Below are positions 1 through 8,848 of a stretch of DNA of 64,000 bases, piece after piece. This DNA comes from Bacteroidales bacterium Phil6. GTDB taxonomy: Bacteria; Bacteroidota; Bacteroidia; Bacteroidales; F082. Numbering within the stretch: the stretch's first letter is position 1; each line of letters opens with the position of its first letter. The stretch lies in NCBI GenBank assembly GCA_002633315.1, contig NWBN01000008.1, positions 1 to 64,000 of the forward strand, written 5' to 3'. Position numbers and translations under genes: made by a program. The notes beneath the pieces were generated by a model. It searched no databases. It was not told where the DNA came from and was given only the letters and a program-made list of their open reading frames with translations.

Positions 1-733
1 ATATCTGCTTCAATGCTTCTGCCAGCGTGGACAATGTCGCTGCAGGTGCCTTCTGCACAAACAAGTCTCCGTTGTGTCCATGCTGAAATGCATAGATTAC
101 CAGGTCCACTGCATCGTCCAATGTCATCATGAACCGCGTCATGTTCGGGTCCGTTATCGTTATCGGCTTCCCTTCCATCATCTGTTCCACCCACAGCGGA
201 ATCACTGAGCCACGACTTGCCATCACATTGCCATAACGCGTGCAGCATATTGTCGTTGCTGCTCCTTCTCCCAATTCCCGTCCCTTGGCTATGGCTACTT
301 TCTCCATCAGCGCCTTGCTAATACCCATGGCATTGATGGGATATGCTGCCTTGTCCGTTGACAAAACAACCACATTCTTCACTCCGTGTTCTATGGCACT
401 TTCAAGGACATTACCCGTACCTATCACATTTGTCCGTGTTGCCTCCATCGGAAAAAACTCACATGACGGCACCTGCTTCAACGCTGCTGCCGCGAACACG
501 TAATCCACACCCCGCATTGCCACATCCACAGACGCCTTGTCTCTCACATTTCCTATATAGAATTTTACCTTGGGATTCTGCAGGGTATGACGCATGTCGT
601 CCTGTTTCTTCTCATCACGAGAGAAAATTCGAATCTCTTTGATGTCGCTATCGAGGAAGCGACGCAGCACGGCGTTACCGAAACTGCCAGTGCCACCAGT
701 GATAAGTAAAATTTTATTTGCAAATACAGACAT
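1..733 (-). CDS. UDP-N-acetylglucosamine 4,6-dehydratase (CapE/PseB-like), 3' end outside window
   Basis: The frame opens at the ATG complementary to 731-733 and stays open to base 1, about 244 codons, so the C-terminal part is missing. The N terminus holds the Rossmann motif TGGTGSFG (residues 13-20). The active-site stretch reads MGISK, so the usual SDR YxxxK is MxxxK, which is typical of the CapE/PseB/FlaA1 4,6-dehydratases and not of ordinary epimerases. A conserved MTRFMMTLDDAV segment follows at about residue 204. These enzymes convert UDP-GlcNAc to a 4-keto-6-deoxy sugar, the first step towards rare amino sugars of capsule or O-antigen. It lies 17 bases downstream of the epimerase gene in the same leftward operon, so it is probably under the invertible promoter near 4.1 kb. 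The exact stereochemical product cannot be read from sequence. Confidence 0.85.
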   Translation of the reverse strand, partial: MSVFANKILLITGGTGSFGNAVLRRFLDSDIKEIRIFSRDEKKQDDMRHTLQNPKVKFYIGNVRDKASVDVAMRGVDYVFAAAALKQVPSCEFFPMEATRTNVIGTGNVLESAIEHGVKNVVVLSTDKAAYPINAMGISKALMEKVAIAKGRELGEGAATTICCTRYGNVMASRGSVIPLWVEQMMEGKPITITDPNMTRFMMTLDDAVDLVIYAFQHGHNGDLFVQKAPAATLSTLAEALKQI

Positions 734-750
734 ATTCGTAGAATGTTAAA

Positions 751-1827
751 TTATTTATTATTGTGTTCCGAATACCACTCGGCAAAATTTCTTAATCCTG
801 TCCGTAGCGGTGTTGATGGCTTGAATCCGAAATCTTGCTCTAACGGAGTAGTATCAGCGTATGTTATGGGTACATCTCCGGGTTGCATGGGCACGAGTTC
901 CTTGTGCGACTCGAAGTCATAGTCTTCGGGCAGGACTCCGGCACGGACGAGCTCTTCCTGCAGGATGGTGACGAAGTCCAGCAGGTTCTCGGGGGAACTG
1001 TTGCCGATGTTGTACACCTTATAGGGAGGCAGAGGCAGTCCGTCTTCGCCGTTCCGCCTTTCGGGGGCGTGCTGCATGACCCGGACTACACCTTCAACGA
1101 TATCGTCGATGTATGTGAAGTCGCGTTTACAGTTGCCGTAGTTGAAGATTCTGATCTTCTCTCCCTTTACCAGTTTGTCGGTGAAGCCGAAATAGGCCAT
1201 GTCTGGGCGGCCGCACGGGCCGTATACAGTGAAGAACCTCAGGCCTGTGGAAGGTATGTTGTACAGCTTGCTGTAGGCATGGGCCAGCAGTTCGTTGCTC
1301 TTCTTGGTGGCTGCATACAGGCTTATAGGATTGTCCACACGGTCATCAGTCGAGTAGGGCATCTTCTTGTTCGATCCGTAAACACTGGACGAGGATGCAT
1401 AGACCAGATGCCCGACGCCTTTCTGACCGTTGTCATAGCTGTGGCGGCAGGCTTCAAGTATGTTGTAGAAGCCTATGATGTTGCTCTCTATGTATGCGTC
1501 AGGATTGGTGATGCTGTACCTTACTCCGGCCTGTGCGGCGAGATTGACCACAACTGCCGGCTTGTACTCGTCGAATATGTGGGTAACCGTTTCCCTGTCG
1601 GCTATGGTGTCGTGGATGAAAGTGAACCTTTCCCCATATCCTTTCAGCTCATTCAGCCGCTCGTGTTTAAGGGATATGTCATAATAGTCAGTGATGCTGT
1701 CTATACCTATGACTTTGCAGTCCGGGAAATCATTCAGCAACCGTTTGGAAAGATTCGCCCCTATAAATCCGGCGGCACCTGTCACCAGTATGACAGAGCC
1801 GTCAAGTTTGATGTTACGTTCAAGCAT
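751..1827 (-). CDS. UDP-glucuronate 4-epimerase (CapI-type NAD-dependent epimerase)
   Basis: This 358-residue extended short-chain dehydrogenase has the NAD-binding motif GAAGFIG (residues 17-23), a catalytic Ser cluster near 145-148 and the YAATK motif with Tyr171 and Lys175. The segment GLRFFTVYGPCGRPDMAYF is characteristic of UDP-glucuronic acid epimerases of the CapI group. The predicted reaction is UDP-glucuronate to UDP-galacturonate in the cytoplasm, for surface polysaccharide. The gene directly upstream encodes UDP-glucose dehydrogenase, which makes its substrate; the two are 2 bases apart, which supports translational coupling and a UDP-Glc to UDP-GlcA to UDP-GalA route. An alternative is a related UDP-hexose epimerase or dehydratase, but the neighbour favours the glucuronate reading. 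Confidence 0.88.
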   Translation of the reverse strand: MLERNIKLDGSVILVTGAAGFIGANLSKRLLNDFPDCKVIGIDSITDYYDISLKHERLNELKGYGERFTFIHDTIADRETVTHIFDEYKPAVVVNLAAQAGVRYSITNPDAYIESNIIGFYNILEACRHSYDNGQKGVGHLVYASSSSVYGSNKKMPYSTDDRVDNPISLYAATKKSNELLAHAYSKLYNIPSTGLRFFTVYGPCGRPDMAYFGFTDKLVKGEKIRIFNYGNCKRDFTYIDDIVEGVVRVMQHAPERRNGEDGLPLPPYKVYNIGNSSPENLLDFVTILQEELVRAGVLPEDYDFESHKELVPMQPGDVPITYADTTPLEQDFGFKPSTPLRTGLRNFAEWYSEHNNK

Positions 1828-1829
1828 GG

Positions 1830-3149
1830 TCAGTCCCTGTTGAATATGTCTCTTGTATATACTTTGTCTTTCACGTCATCCAGACAGGAGTCGTACCTGT
1901 TGGCGATGATGGCCTTCGACAATCTCTTGAATTCACCAAGGTTGTTGACAACCTTGCTGCCGAAGAATGTGGTACCATCCTCAAGTGTTGGTTCATAGAT
2001 GATGATTGTAGCTCCTTTGGCTTTTATTCTCTTCATCACTCCCTGGATGCTGCTTTGACGGAAATTGTCACTGTTGGATTTCATAGTGAGACGGTAAACT
2101 CCTATCGTGATATCTGTTTCTTTTGTCTCATCCCAACTACTGTCATATTCATGGGCACCGGCTATCTTCAGAACCTGACTCGCGATGAAGTCTTTCCTCG
2201 TACGGTTGCTTTCCACTATTGCTGTCATCATGTTCTGCGGCACGTCCTCATAGTTGGCCAACAACTGCTTCGTATCCTTGGGCAGACAGTATCCTCCGTA
2301 TCCGAACGAGGGATTGTTGTAATGTGTGCCGATACGCGGGTCTAATCCTATTCCTTGTATTATGGCTTTAGAATCCAATCCCTTCACTTCAGCGTATGTG
2401 TCCAATTCATTAAAATAACTTACTCGCAAGGCTAGATACGTATTCGCAAAGAGTTTTACTGCCTCTGCTTCCTTGAGTCCCATATACAGCGTGTCTATAT
2501 CCTGCTTTATGGCTCCTTCCTGCAACAGTGCAGCGAATGTATGTGCCGCCTCCTCCAAAACAGTCATATCTGCCATTGCCTTGATAGCTTCATTCTCCTC
2601 TGTAAATTCAGAATTGTCTATTATCTTGGGTATGCCTACTATTATTCGGCTCGGATACAGATTGTCGTACAAAGCCTTGCTCTCGCGCAAGAACTCCGGA
2701 GCGAACAGCAGGTTGAGCCGTTTAAGTCCCTGCTTCCAATACTTCACGTACAGGTTGCGACAATATCCTACCGGTATCGTGGACTTGATGACCATCACAG
2801 CTTCCGGATTCACCTTGAGCACAAGGTCTATCACTTCTTCCACATGGCTCGTATCAAAATAATTTTTTACAGGATCATAATTCGTAGGGGCTGCTATCAC
2901 CACATAATCCACTCCCTTATATGCTTCTTCCGCATCCATTGTCGCTCTCAGTTTCAACGGCTTTGTGGCAAGATACTCTTCTATCTCATTATCTACAATC
3001 GGGGACCTCCTGTTGTTTATCATTTCCACTTTCTCTGGTATTATATCCACTGCCACCACCTCATGATGTTGGCTTAACAATGTCGCTATACTCAATCCGA
3101 CATATCCGGTCCCTGCTACCGCTATCCTTATATCCTTATAAGGTCTCAT
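1830..3149 (-). CDS. ugd: UDP-glucose 6-dehydrogenase
   Basis: This 439-residue nucleotide-sugar dehydrogenase oxidises UDP-glucose to UDP-glucuronate with two NAD+. The N-terminal Rossmann fold has GTGYVGLS (residues 13-20), the central domain has APEFLRES (150-157), and the catalytic cysteine is Cys288 in [10 protein letters not shown]. All three family blocks are present and in order. It is the second gene of the leftward polysaccharide operon, 75 bases after the UpxY-like antiterminator gene and 2 bases before the UDP-glucuronate epimerase gene. It would supply the uronic acid donor for the capsule or exopolysaccharide made by this locus. UDP-ManNAc dehydrogenases share the fold, but the epimerase next door makes the UDP-glucose enzyme the best fit. 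Confidence 0.9.
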   Translation of the reverse strand: MRPYKDIRIAVAGTGYVGLSIATLLSQHHEVVAVDIIPEKVEMINNRRSPIVDNEIEEYLATKPLKLRATMDAEEAYKGVDYVVIAAPTNYDPVKNYFDTSHVEEVIDLVLKVNPEAVMVIKSTIPVGYCRNLYVKYWKQGLKRLNLLFAPEFLRESKALYDNLYPSRIIVGIPKIIDNSEFTEENEAIKAMADMTVLEEAAHTFAALLQEGAIKQDIDTLYMGLKEAEAVKLFANTYLALRVSYFNELDTYAEVKGLDSKAIIQGIGLDPRIGTHYNNPSFGYGGYCLPKDTKQLLANYEDVPQNMMTAIVESNRTRKDFIASQVLKIAGAHEYDSSWDETKETDITIGVYRLTMKSNSDNFRQSSIQGVMKRIKAKGATIIIYEPTLEDGTTFFGSKVVNNLGEFKRLSKAIIANRYDSCLDDVKDKVYTRDIFNRD

Positions 3150-3224
3150 ATTATTATAACTCCTATAAATACGTAAATAATTATTTCAATATTGATATTA
3201 TCAAAAACTAATAATATCCATTTC

Positions 3225-3785
3225 TCACTCCAATATCTCTATGTAACTCCTTGGCATGGAATCTATCCGGGCGGTGATGATGCCGTTGAGGTCTATATAG
3301 ACACGGCGGATGTTTTGTACGCGACGCAACACTCCTTCCATGCCGGCGAGCTTGCCTCCCAAGATGCGGCATCGCTTTCCCATACGTCTCAGATTATCGC
3401 TCATCTTCAGCAATGTCACATGTTCTTTCATCACCTCCAAAGCATAAATAAACAGTTGCATCACTCTGTCGTCAATCGTGATGATGTCGGGATTGCCATT
3501 ATCATCCTTTTTCATCATAAAACCAAGTTGGGAGCACAACTTGTCTTTATGCATAAGTTCTTCTATGTACGACTTGCTGTGACGCACAAAGATAATGTCG
3601 TCAAACCAAGGAGTTTCCTTTATCACGATATCACCGTCCGTTAATACTACCGGTTCTTTGGTCACAGGAAGAAATATCTCAATCATTCTCAATTTCTTGA
3701 GATGTTCCCGAATCGATAGTATATTACCTTGAGACGATTTCAGCGGATACCACCTTCTCTCCTTTTCCTTCTCGTCCAACATCAT
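3225..3785 (-). CDS. UpxY-family transcription antiterminator (NusG-like)
   Basis: This 186-residue protein has a NusG N-terminal-like domain beginning RRWYPLKSS near residue 10 and a C-terminal KOW-type segment around 137-175 (RILGGKLAGMEGVLRRVQ). In Bacteroides, UpxY proteins are the first product of capsule operons and let RNA polymerase pass premature stops in the operon's own 5' leader; this is known for the family and inferred here. The gene is the first of the leftward polysaccharide operon. It is preceded by a leader of roughly 290 bases with a strong hairpin (3992-4018) and by a promoter located within an invertible segment. No companion UpxZ gene follows; ugd comes next. Similarity to characterised UpxY proteins is moderate, but length, KOW block and position agree. 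Confidence 0.82.
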   Translation of the reverse strand: MMLDEKEKERRWYPLKSSQGNILSIREHLKKLRMIEIFLPVTKEPVVLTDGDIVIKETPWFDDIIFVRHSKSYIEELMHKDKLCSQLGFMMKKDDNGNPDIITIDDRVMQLFIYALEVMKEHVTLLKMSDNLRRMGKRCRILGGKLAGMEGVLRRVQNIRRVYIDLNGIITARIDSMPRSYIEILE

Positions 3786-3991
3786 AATTTTTTAATAATG
3801 CTTCAAGTCTTTGGACAATATTCTGCCACCTAATAAAGTACAATAAATACCATTACAATATTCTCTATTTGTAAACAGAATATAATCTGCGCTCCCCAAC
3901 TTATTGCTAATAACCTATTTTACAATAACTTAGATATAACTTCTGTTTATTTTCCGAAAACTCATCCCATAGCTTTGTATTTCATTTACCA

Positions 3992-4018
3992 GCTACTTCT
4001 CTTTTCAATAGAAGTAGC
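3992..4018 (-). promoter_or_regulatory. Leader hairpin of the polysaccharide operon
   Basis: GCTACTTCT (3992-4000) and AGAAGTAGC (4010-4018) form a perfect 9-bp stem with a 9-base loop in the transcribed leader, about midway between the promoter and the UpxY-like start codon. No U-run follows on the coding strand, so it is not a classic intrinsic terminator. It may be a pause or antitermination element; that role is inferred from how UpxY leaders work. Confidence 0.5.
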
Positions 4019-4050
4019 AACCCAAGGCTGATTTTTCTTCTTTTTTTCCC

Positions 4051-4071
4051 ATCTCTACATAAGAAATGGGA
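4051..4071. repeat. Left inverted repeat (IRL) of the promoter switch
   Basis: This 21-bp arm matches the reverse complement of 4344-4364 at 20 of 21 positions (mismatch at 4053). The inner 18 bp, TCTACATAAGAAATGGGA (4054-4071), are identical. The arm is also half of a local hairpin, since TTTTCCCAT (4044-4052) pairs with ATGGGAAAA (4066-4074). Confidence 0.9.
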
Positions 4072-4082
4072 AAATCACGTCG

Positions 4083-4113
4083 CAAAGGTAAACAAATATT
4101 TTGAAATACAAAA
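4083..4113 (-). promoter_or_regulatory. Promoter of the UpxY/polysaccharide operon
   Basis: On the minus strand the -33 box TTTTG (4113-4109) is followed after 18 bp by the -7 box TACCTTTG (4090-4083), matching the Bacteroides consensus TTTG-N19-TAnnTTTG closely. The start of transcription would fall near 4076-4079, just before the left inverted repeat, so the new RNA would begin with the hairpin formed by 4044-4074. Confidence 0.8.
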
Positions 4114-4343
4114 TTTTTTTACAAAAAAATATCTTTACGACATTTATTTTATTTTGGTTATCAATACTTTTGATAATCAATAAAATAAATCATGTTGCAA
4201 TTTTATTTACAGAATCGTCATTTATTTTTGTGTACTTATTAAGATATCCACATTCTAAAAAATTGACATTATTTAGCGAAAATGCTAAACATAGGAATGA
4301 AACATAAGATTATCATATTGTATATCAAATATTTATAAAATAC

Positions 4344-4364
4344 TCCCATTTCTTATGTAGAAAT
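4344..4364. repeat. Right inverted repeat (IRR) of the promoter switch
   Basis: This is the partner arm of 4051-4071 in inverted orientation; TCCCATTTCTTATGTAGA (4344-4361) is the exact reverse complement of 4054-4071. It ends only 4-7 bases from the 3' end of the recombinase gene. Confidence 0.9.
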
Positions 4365-4368
4365 AATC

Positions 4369-5577
4369 CTATTTCAACTTTTCCAAAAGTTTACGGTTGG
4401 CATCATCGACCATAGAATCATCCAAAGAGGCGAGATATATTCTTGTCGTATTTTCCGATGTATGTCCCATACCGGCACTAATTACCGACAAAGAGATATC
4501 ATTGTTACGAGCCGCTGTCGCCCATGAATGCCTTGCCGTATATGAAGACAAAACCACCTTGCAACCCAACATGTTAGACAACACTCTCAGCCGTTTGTTA
4601 TATAAACTGAGAGCACTTCTGTATTCTCTGTATGCCTCCTTGTCATCCATAGAACGGAGTATAGGGAACAAATATGGCGAATTTTCATCTTTTTCACAGT
4701 GTCTTTCCATCAACTCGCATATACAAGGCTCCACCCTGATACGCAAACGCTGTCTTGTCTTACGTCTGTTGTATATAATAATACCGCTTTTATAATCGGA
4801 TTTTTTCAGAAATGCAATATCGACAAAAGCCATGCCACGTGTACCATAACTAAAAATAAAGATGTCGCGTGCAAATGCCAATTGGGGTTTTTCAACAAGG
4901 TCAAGTTTAAACAACTTATATATAAGCTCTTCACTGACAGCTCTTTTGACGGTCTTGTCAATGCCTGTATAGGCATTTTTAAAGGGAAAAGACTGTAAAA
5001 CCAAGCCTTCGTTTACGGCATCATTATAAACTGAACGCAACACTCTAAGATAAAAAGAACAGGAGTTACGCATAAGATTACGTTGCATAAGCCAATCGTT
5101 ATACGACTCCAATATTTTATTATCCAACTCATCGAATAAAATATCTTTTCCATTGAGAAAATTGGAAAAACTGTTTTTCATTCTAAGACAATTGGTCGCC
5201 TGTCCCCACCTACCTTGTTGCTGCAAACTGTCGATATGTGCATTAATATATTGTAATATATATACTTTACCTGCTTTATAATTAAAAAACATCTCACAGA
5301 TATCATCAATGGTAAAACTGTTGGAATACACTTTCAGTCTATCAACTACATCATTAAAATGAGTAATGTCTGCTTCAATACGATTATAAACCGACTGACA
5401 ATTGTTGTTTGTCATGTTGTCGTAAAGACAACTATTCATGATGTCCCATTCCCACAAGCTCAATTTAATATCAGTAGAAACTATCCTGACTCTTTGTTTA
5501 TGAGTCATCTGATAAAACACCGTTCCTTTCTTGTCTGCAACGGTAGATGGTCTGAATTTCACTTTTATACTTGCCAT
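4369..5577 (-). CDS. Tyrosine recombinase, probable invertase of the adjacent promoter
   Basis: This 402-residue protein has the layout of Bacteroidota phage-integrase-type recombinases: an N-terminal arm-binding domain starting MASIKVKFRPS, a SAM-like core-binding domain (about 90-205) and a catalytic domain. Catalytic residues visible are Arg247 (GTRGM), Lys273, Arg349 in TARHSWAT, His372 in GMGHTS and nucleophile Tyr381 in RIYLAS. The first His of the HxxR box is replaced by Tyr. The frame is open 24 codons further upstream, but MASIKV is the natural start. The gene ends 7 bases from the right inverted repeat, has no phage or conjugation genes around it, and is transcribed towards the switch. 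Dedicated inversion of the 4051-4364 segment is the likely role; integration of a lost element is the alternative. Confidence 0.88.
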   Translation of the reverse strand: MASIKVKFRPSTVADKKGTVFYQMTHKQRVRIVSTDIKLSLWEWDIMNSCLYDNMTNNNCQSVYNRIEADITHFNDVVDRLKVYSNSFTIDDICEMFFNYKAGKVYILQYINAHIDSLQQQGRWGQATNCLRMKNSFSNFLNGKDILFDELDNKILESYNDWLMQRNLMRNSCSFYLRVLRSVYNDAVNEGLVLQSFPFKNAYTGIDKTVKRAVSEELIYKLFKLDLVEKPQLAFARDIFIFSYGTRGMAFVDIAFLKKSDYKSGIIIYNRRKTRQRLRIRVEPCICELMERHCEKDENSPYLFPILRSMDDKEAYREYRSALSLYNKRLRVLSNMLGCKVVLSSYTARHSWATAARNNDISLSVISAGMGHTSENTTRIYLASLDDSMVDDANRKLLEKLK

Positions 5578-5647
5578 AATACAAAAAACTGTTAAAAAAT
5601 ACCGTATTATAGGCAATTTCAAGATATGACAAGTGATTATAACAGAC

Positions 5648-5686
5648 AAAAAAACGTGGAGACATTATTTTCCACATGCTCCACGT
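5648..5686 (-). terminator. Intrinsic terminator after valS
   Basis: On the minus strand, an 8-bp stem ACGTGGAG/CTCCACGT (5654-5661 with 5679-5686) is followed by a run of T (complement of A at 5648-5653). It lies 58 bases beyond the valS stop and just upstream of the recombinase gene, so the recombinase should need its own promoter. Confidence 0.75.
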
Positions 5687-5743
5687 GATAAATCATCAAA
5701 ATAAAAAAAAATTCACCAAGTCATCAAAATTGGATGGCTATCA

Positions 5744-8368
5744 TTATTTTAATGCTGCCATTTGTTCTTCAATGACTTTTATTTTAGCTTCAGCATCAGC
5801 CTTTTTCTTGCGTTCCTTGTCAACGACAGCTGTCGGGGCACCATTGACAAAACGTTCATTAGACAGTTTAGCCTCTACACTCTTCAGGAATCCTTTGGTA
5901 TAATTCAGTTCCTCTTCCAATTTCTTCAACTCCGCCTCCACATCGACAGCATCGGCGATAGGGATGAAAAACTCCACTGCTCCTACGATAAAACCGAAGG
6001 CATCATGAGGTTTCTCGTCAGCATAGATAACATGTTCCACATTACAGAGTTTCATTATTACAAAGTCAAAGTCACGGCTGACATTGCAGTCTTTATCCAC
6101 CACGAGCAAGTCAACCGCCTGACGGAACGAGATATTTTTCTCGGCACGTATCTTGCGTATATTATTGATTACATCCTGAGCGAAGCCGAACATATCGAGC
6201 ATTTTTGCATCGACAGTTTTCTGCGTGGGTTGTTGTGAGATGATGATATCATCGCCATCGGTACGTTCTTGCAAGAGATGCCACACCTCTTCAGTAATGA
6301 ACGGCATGAAAGGATGCAATATCTTCATGAGGTTCTCGAAGAATGTCACCGTCTCGTTATAAGTCACCCTGTCCACAGAACAGCCTGCAGGAGCTTTCAC
6401 CATTTCGAGATACCATGAACAGAAGTCGTCCCATATCAATTTATAAATACCCATAAGAGCATCGGAGAGACGATATCTGTCGAGGTTATCGTTAGTCTCG
6501 GCGAGTATCTTGTTATAACGGGCTTCGAACCATCTTGATGCTATCATAGCAGTTTCCGGCTGAGACAAGTTATCATCAACGGTCCAGCCTTTTACGAGAC
6601 GCAAGGCATTCCATATCTTATTACAGAAGTTACGTCCCTGTTCGCACAACGACTCATCGAAAGGCAGGTCATTGCCGGCAGGTGCCGTAAGAAGCATGCC
6701 CATACGTACGCCATCGGCACCGAATTTGTCTATCAATTCTATAGGGTCCGGAGAGTTGCCGAGCGACTTGGACATCTTGCGTCCTCGTTTATCACGCACT
6801 ATGCCGGTGAAATACACATTGTTAAAAGGCACTTTATGCTGATACTCCTCACCTGCCATTATCATACGGGCAACCCAGAAGAAGATGATATCCGGAGCAG
6901 TGATAAGGTCGTTGGTAGGATAATAATATTTGAACTCCTCATTGTCAGGATTCATTATGCCGTCAAACAACGACAGAGGCCACAGCCATGAACTGAACCA
7001 TGTGTCGAGACAGTCGGGATCCTGACGCAGTTGTTCTGCAGAAAAGTCCACACCTGTCTTTTCCTTTGCAAGGCGAAGAGCCTCTTCAATATTCTCAGCC
7101 ACCACAAAACCACCTTCCGGAAGATAATATGCAGGAATCTGATGACCCCACCACAACTGACGGCTGATACACCAGTCTTTTATATTCTCGAGCCAATGAC
7201 GATAAAGGTTGACATATTTTGGAGGATAGAACCTGATATCACCCGACTCCACCGGGGCAAGAGCAATCTTAGCAAGATGTTCCATCTTAAGGAACCACTG
7301 CATGGACAGTTTAGGTTCAATAGGCACATTGGTACGTTCGGAATAACCCACCTTATTATTATAGTCTTCCACTTTCTCGAGCAAGCCGGCAGCATCGAGG
7401 TCTTTGACAATTTGTTTTCTCACCGCCATACGGTCCATACCGACATACAAACCGGCAGCCTCGCTGACAGTAGCATCATCATTAAATATATTGATACTCT
7501 CAAGATTATGTTTATCACCCAACATATAGTCGTTGACATCATGAGCCGGAGTGACTTTAAGACAACCTGTACCGAACTCCACATCGACATAATCGTCTTC
7601 AATGACGGGTATCACACGCCCCACGAGAGGCACTATCACCTTTTTACCTTTAAGATATTGATTTTTAGGGTCATTAGGATTGATACACATAGCAGTATCA
7701 CCCATAATTGTTTCAGGACGCGTCGTAGCCACCACTGCATAGCCATCCTCACCTTCTATCATATATTTAAGGTAATAGAGTTTGCTATGCTCTTCCTTGT
7801 AGATGACCTCTTCGTCGCTAAGAGCCGTAAGGGCTACAGGGTCCCAGTTGACCATACGTACCCCGCGATATATCAAACCTTTGTTATACAAGTCACAAAA
7901 GACATGAACAACGCTTTTGCTGCGGATTTCATCCATAGTAAAAGCGGTACGGTCCCAGTCGCATGAAGCACCGAGTCTGCGAAGCTGTTTCAAAATGATA
8001 CCACCATGTTCATGAGTCCAGTCCCAGGCATGTTTCAAGAACTCCTCACGAGATATATCAGTCTTTTTTATACCCTGTTGTGCAAGTTTGTTGACGACCT
8101 TGGCTTCAGTAGCAATAGAGGCATGGTCCGTTCCGGGCACCCAACAGGCGTTCTTGCCCTGCATACGGGCACGACGAATCAAGACATCCTGAATGGTATT
8201 GTTCAACATGTGTCCCATGTGAAGCACGCCTGTCACATTAGGCGGAGGTATCACTATAGTATAAGGTTCACGTTCATCAGGAGTAGAATGAAAATATTTC
8301 TTGTCAATCCAATGCCGGTACCACTTCTCCTCGGTAGCCTGCGGGCTGTATTTGCTGCTGATTTCCAT
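5744..8368 (-). CDS. valS: Valine--tRNA ligase
   Basis: This 874-residue class I aminoacyl-tRNA synthetase charges tRNA-Val. The HIGH-type motif reads HMGH (residues 50-53), the CP1 editing domain has [13 protein letters not shown], and KMSKSLGN is the KMSKS loop. The tail (about 810-874) is the charged coiled-coil arm typical of ValRS, with ELKKLEEEL and KADAEAKI. I chose the ATG at 8368 ([10 protein letters not shown]); a TTG nine codons upstream is less likely. The gene is monocistronic: it has its own -7 box upstream and an intrinsic terminator downstream. Length and motifs are complete, with nothing unusual. Confidence 0.97.
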   Translation of the reverse strand: MEISSKYSPQATEEKWYRHWIDKKYFHSTPDEREPYTIVIPPPNVTGVLHMGHMLNNTIQDVLIRRARMQGKNACWVPGTDHASIATEAKVVNKLAQQGIKKTDISREEFLKHAWDWTHEHGGIILKQLRRLGASCDWDRTAFTMDEIRSKSVVHVFCDLYNKGLIYRGVRMVNWDPVALTALSDEEVIYKEEHSKLYYLKYMIEGEDGYAVVATTRPETIMGDTAMCINPNDPKNQYLKGKKVIVPLVGRVIPVIEDDYVDVEFGTGCLKVTPAHDVNDYMLGDKHNLESINIFNDDATVSEAAGLYVGMDRMAVRKQIVKDLDAAGLLEKVEDYNNKVGYSERTNVPIEPKLSMQWFLKMEHLAKIALAPVESGDIRFYPPKYVNLYRHWLENIKDWCISRQLWWGHQIPAYYLPEGGFVVAENIEEALRLAKEKTGVDFSAEQLRQDPDCLDTWFSSWLWPLSLFDGIMNPDNEEFKYYYPTNDLITAPDIIFFWVARMIMAGEEYQHKVPFNNVYFTGIVRDKRGRKMSKSLGNSPDPIELIDKFGADGVRMGMLLTAPAGNDLPFDESLCEQGRNFCNKIWNALRLVKGWTVDDNLSQPETAMIASRWFEARYNKILAETNDNLDRYRLSDALMGIYKLIWDDFCSWYLEMVKAPAGCSVDRVTYNETVTFFENLMKILHPFMPFITEEVWHLLQERTDGDDIIISQQPTQKTVDAKMLDMFGFAQDVINNIRKIRAEKNISFRQAVDLLVVDKDCNVSRDFDFVIMKLCNVEHVIYADEKPHDAFGFIVGAVEFFIPIADAVDVEAELKKLEEELNYTKGFLKSVEAKLSNERFVNGAPTAVVDKERKKKADAEAKIKVIEEQMAALK

Positions 8369-8403
8369 TAGATTTATAGTTATTTCTGTTTTCAATTAAT
8401 CTG

Positions 8404-8411
8404 CAAAAATA
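8404..8411 (-). promoter_or_regulatory. -7 box for valS
   Basis: The minus strand reads TATTTTTG, fitting TAnnTTTG, 35 bases before the valS ATG. No clear -33 box stands at the expected distance. Confidence 0.45.
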
Positions 8412-8778
8412 CATTTTTTTTATAAACTCTTAAATATATACAAGGATTTTTTGAAGAAGCAAAGACGAACGATGAACATACCCACTGGAATTCGATGTAA
8501 AGAATTTGACTATATAACCGTGAATCATCACATCTACAACATCATCACTTATAAATTATAAAGTAATAACCGCATTTCGAACTTACAACAGACATTGTCA
8601 TTACAAAAAACAAATCTATCATTCATTCACAATACAGGAACAACACTTAAATTGAATGTAGATGAAAAACAAAGGAAGACCGGCATTTTTTACAATTGAT
8701 AATCAAAAAAGTACACACTATCAAAGTAGAAAAAGCAAAGAAAAAGAACAAAAATGTAAAAGATATCAAAACTTTTCA

Positions 8779-8786
8779 TACCTTTG
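8779..8786 (+). promoter_or_regulatory. -7 box for the first POT transporter
   Basis: TACCTTTG matches the Bacteroidota -7 consensus exactly, 63 bases before the ATG; the -33 region is degenerate. Confidence 0.55.
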
Positions 8787-8848
8787 TGCAGAATTATCAA
8801 GAATATTGAAAACTAAACAGATGTATAATTAAAAATTTTTAATGAATT

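Larger units (their letters stand above)
4051..4364. other. Putative invertible promoter element (phase switch)
   Basis: Inverted 21-bp repeats enclose 272 bp (4072-4343) of very AT-rich DNA without a convincing gene. Just inside the left repeat is a full Bacteroidota-type promoter pointing left to the UpxY-like gene. Seven bases beyond the right repeat is the stop codon of a tyrosine recombinase gene. The layout of repeat, promoter, repeat and linked recombinase upstream of a capsule operon matches the phase-variable promoters known in Bacteroides. The assembled orientation is ON; inversion would turn the promoter away from the operon. Inversion itself is inferred and not shown by this single sequence. 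Confidence 0.82.
8396..8848. other. Divergent intergenic region valS / POT transporter
   Basis: This is 450 bp of AT-rich DNA. It holds a minus-strand -7 box for valS (8404-8411, TATTTTTG) and a plus-strand -7 box for the transporter gene (8779-8786). I found no open frame with family resemblance and no RNA gene. Confidence 0.6.

Noticed and set aside
883-1998. 371-codon open frame on the plus strand
   Set aside because: It runs antisense across the epimerase and dehydrogenase genes, which show full catalytic motifs. It is a shadow frame.
4101-4307. 68-codon open frame inside the invertible segment
   Set aside because: It starts with TTG, is very AT-rich and shows no family resemblance. Such frames arise by chance in DNA of this composition, and the promoter explains the segment better.
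4369-5577. Integrase as part of a prophage or integrative element
   Set aside because: No phage, conjugation or cargo genes flank it and no direct-repeat att sites were seen; valS and the capsule operon lie on either side. The adjacent inverted repeats explain it better.
7031-7966. 311-codon open frame on the plus strand
   Set aside because: It lies antisense inside valS, and its protein shows no recognisable domain.
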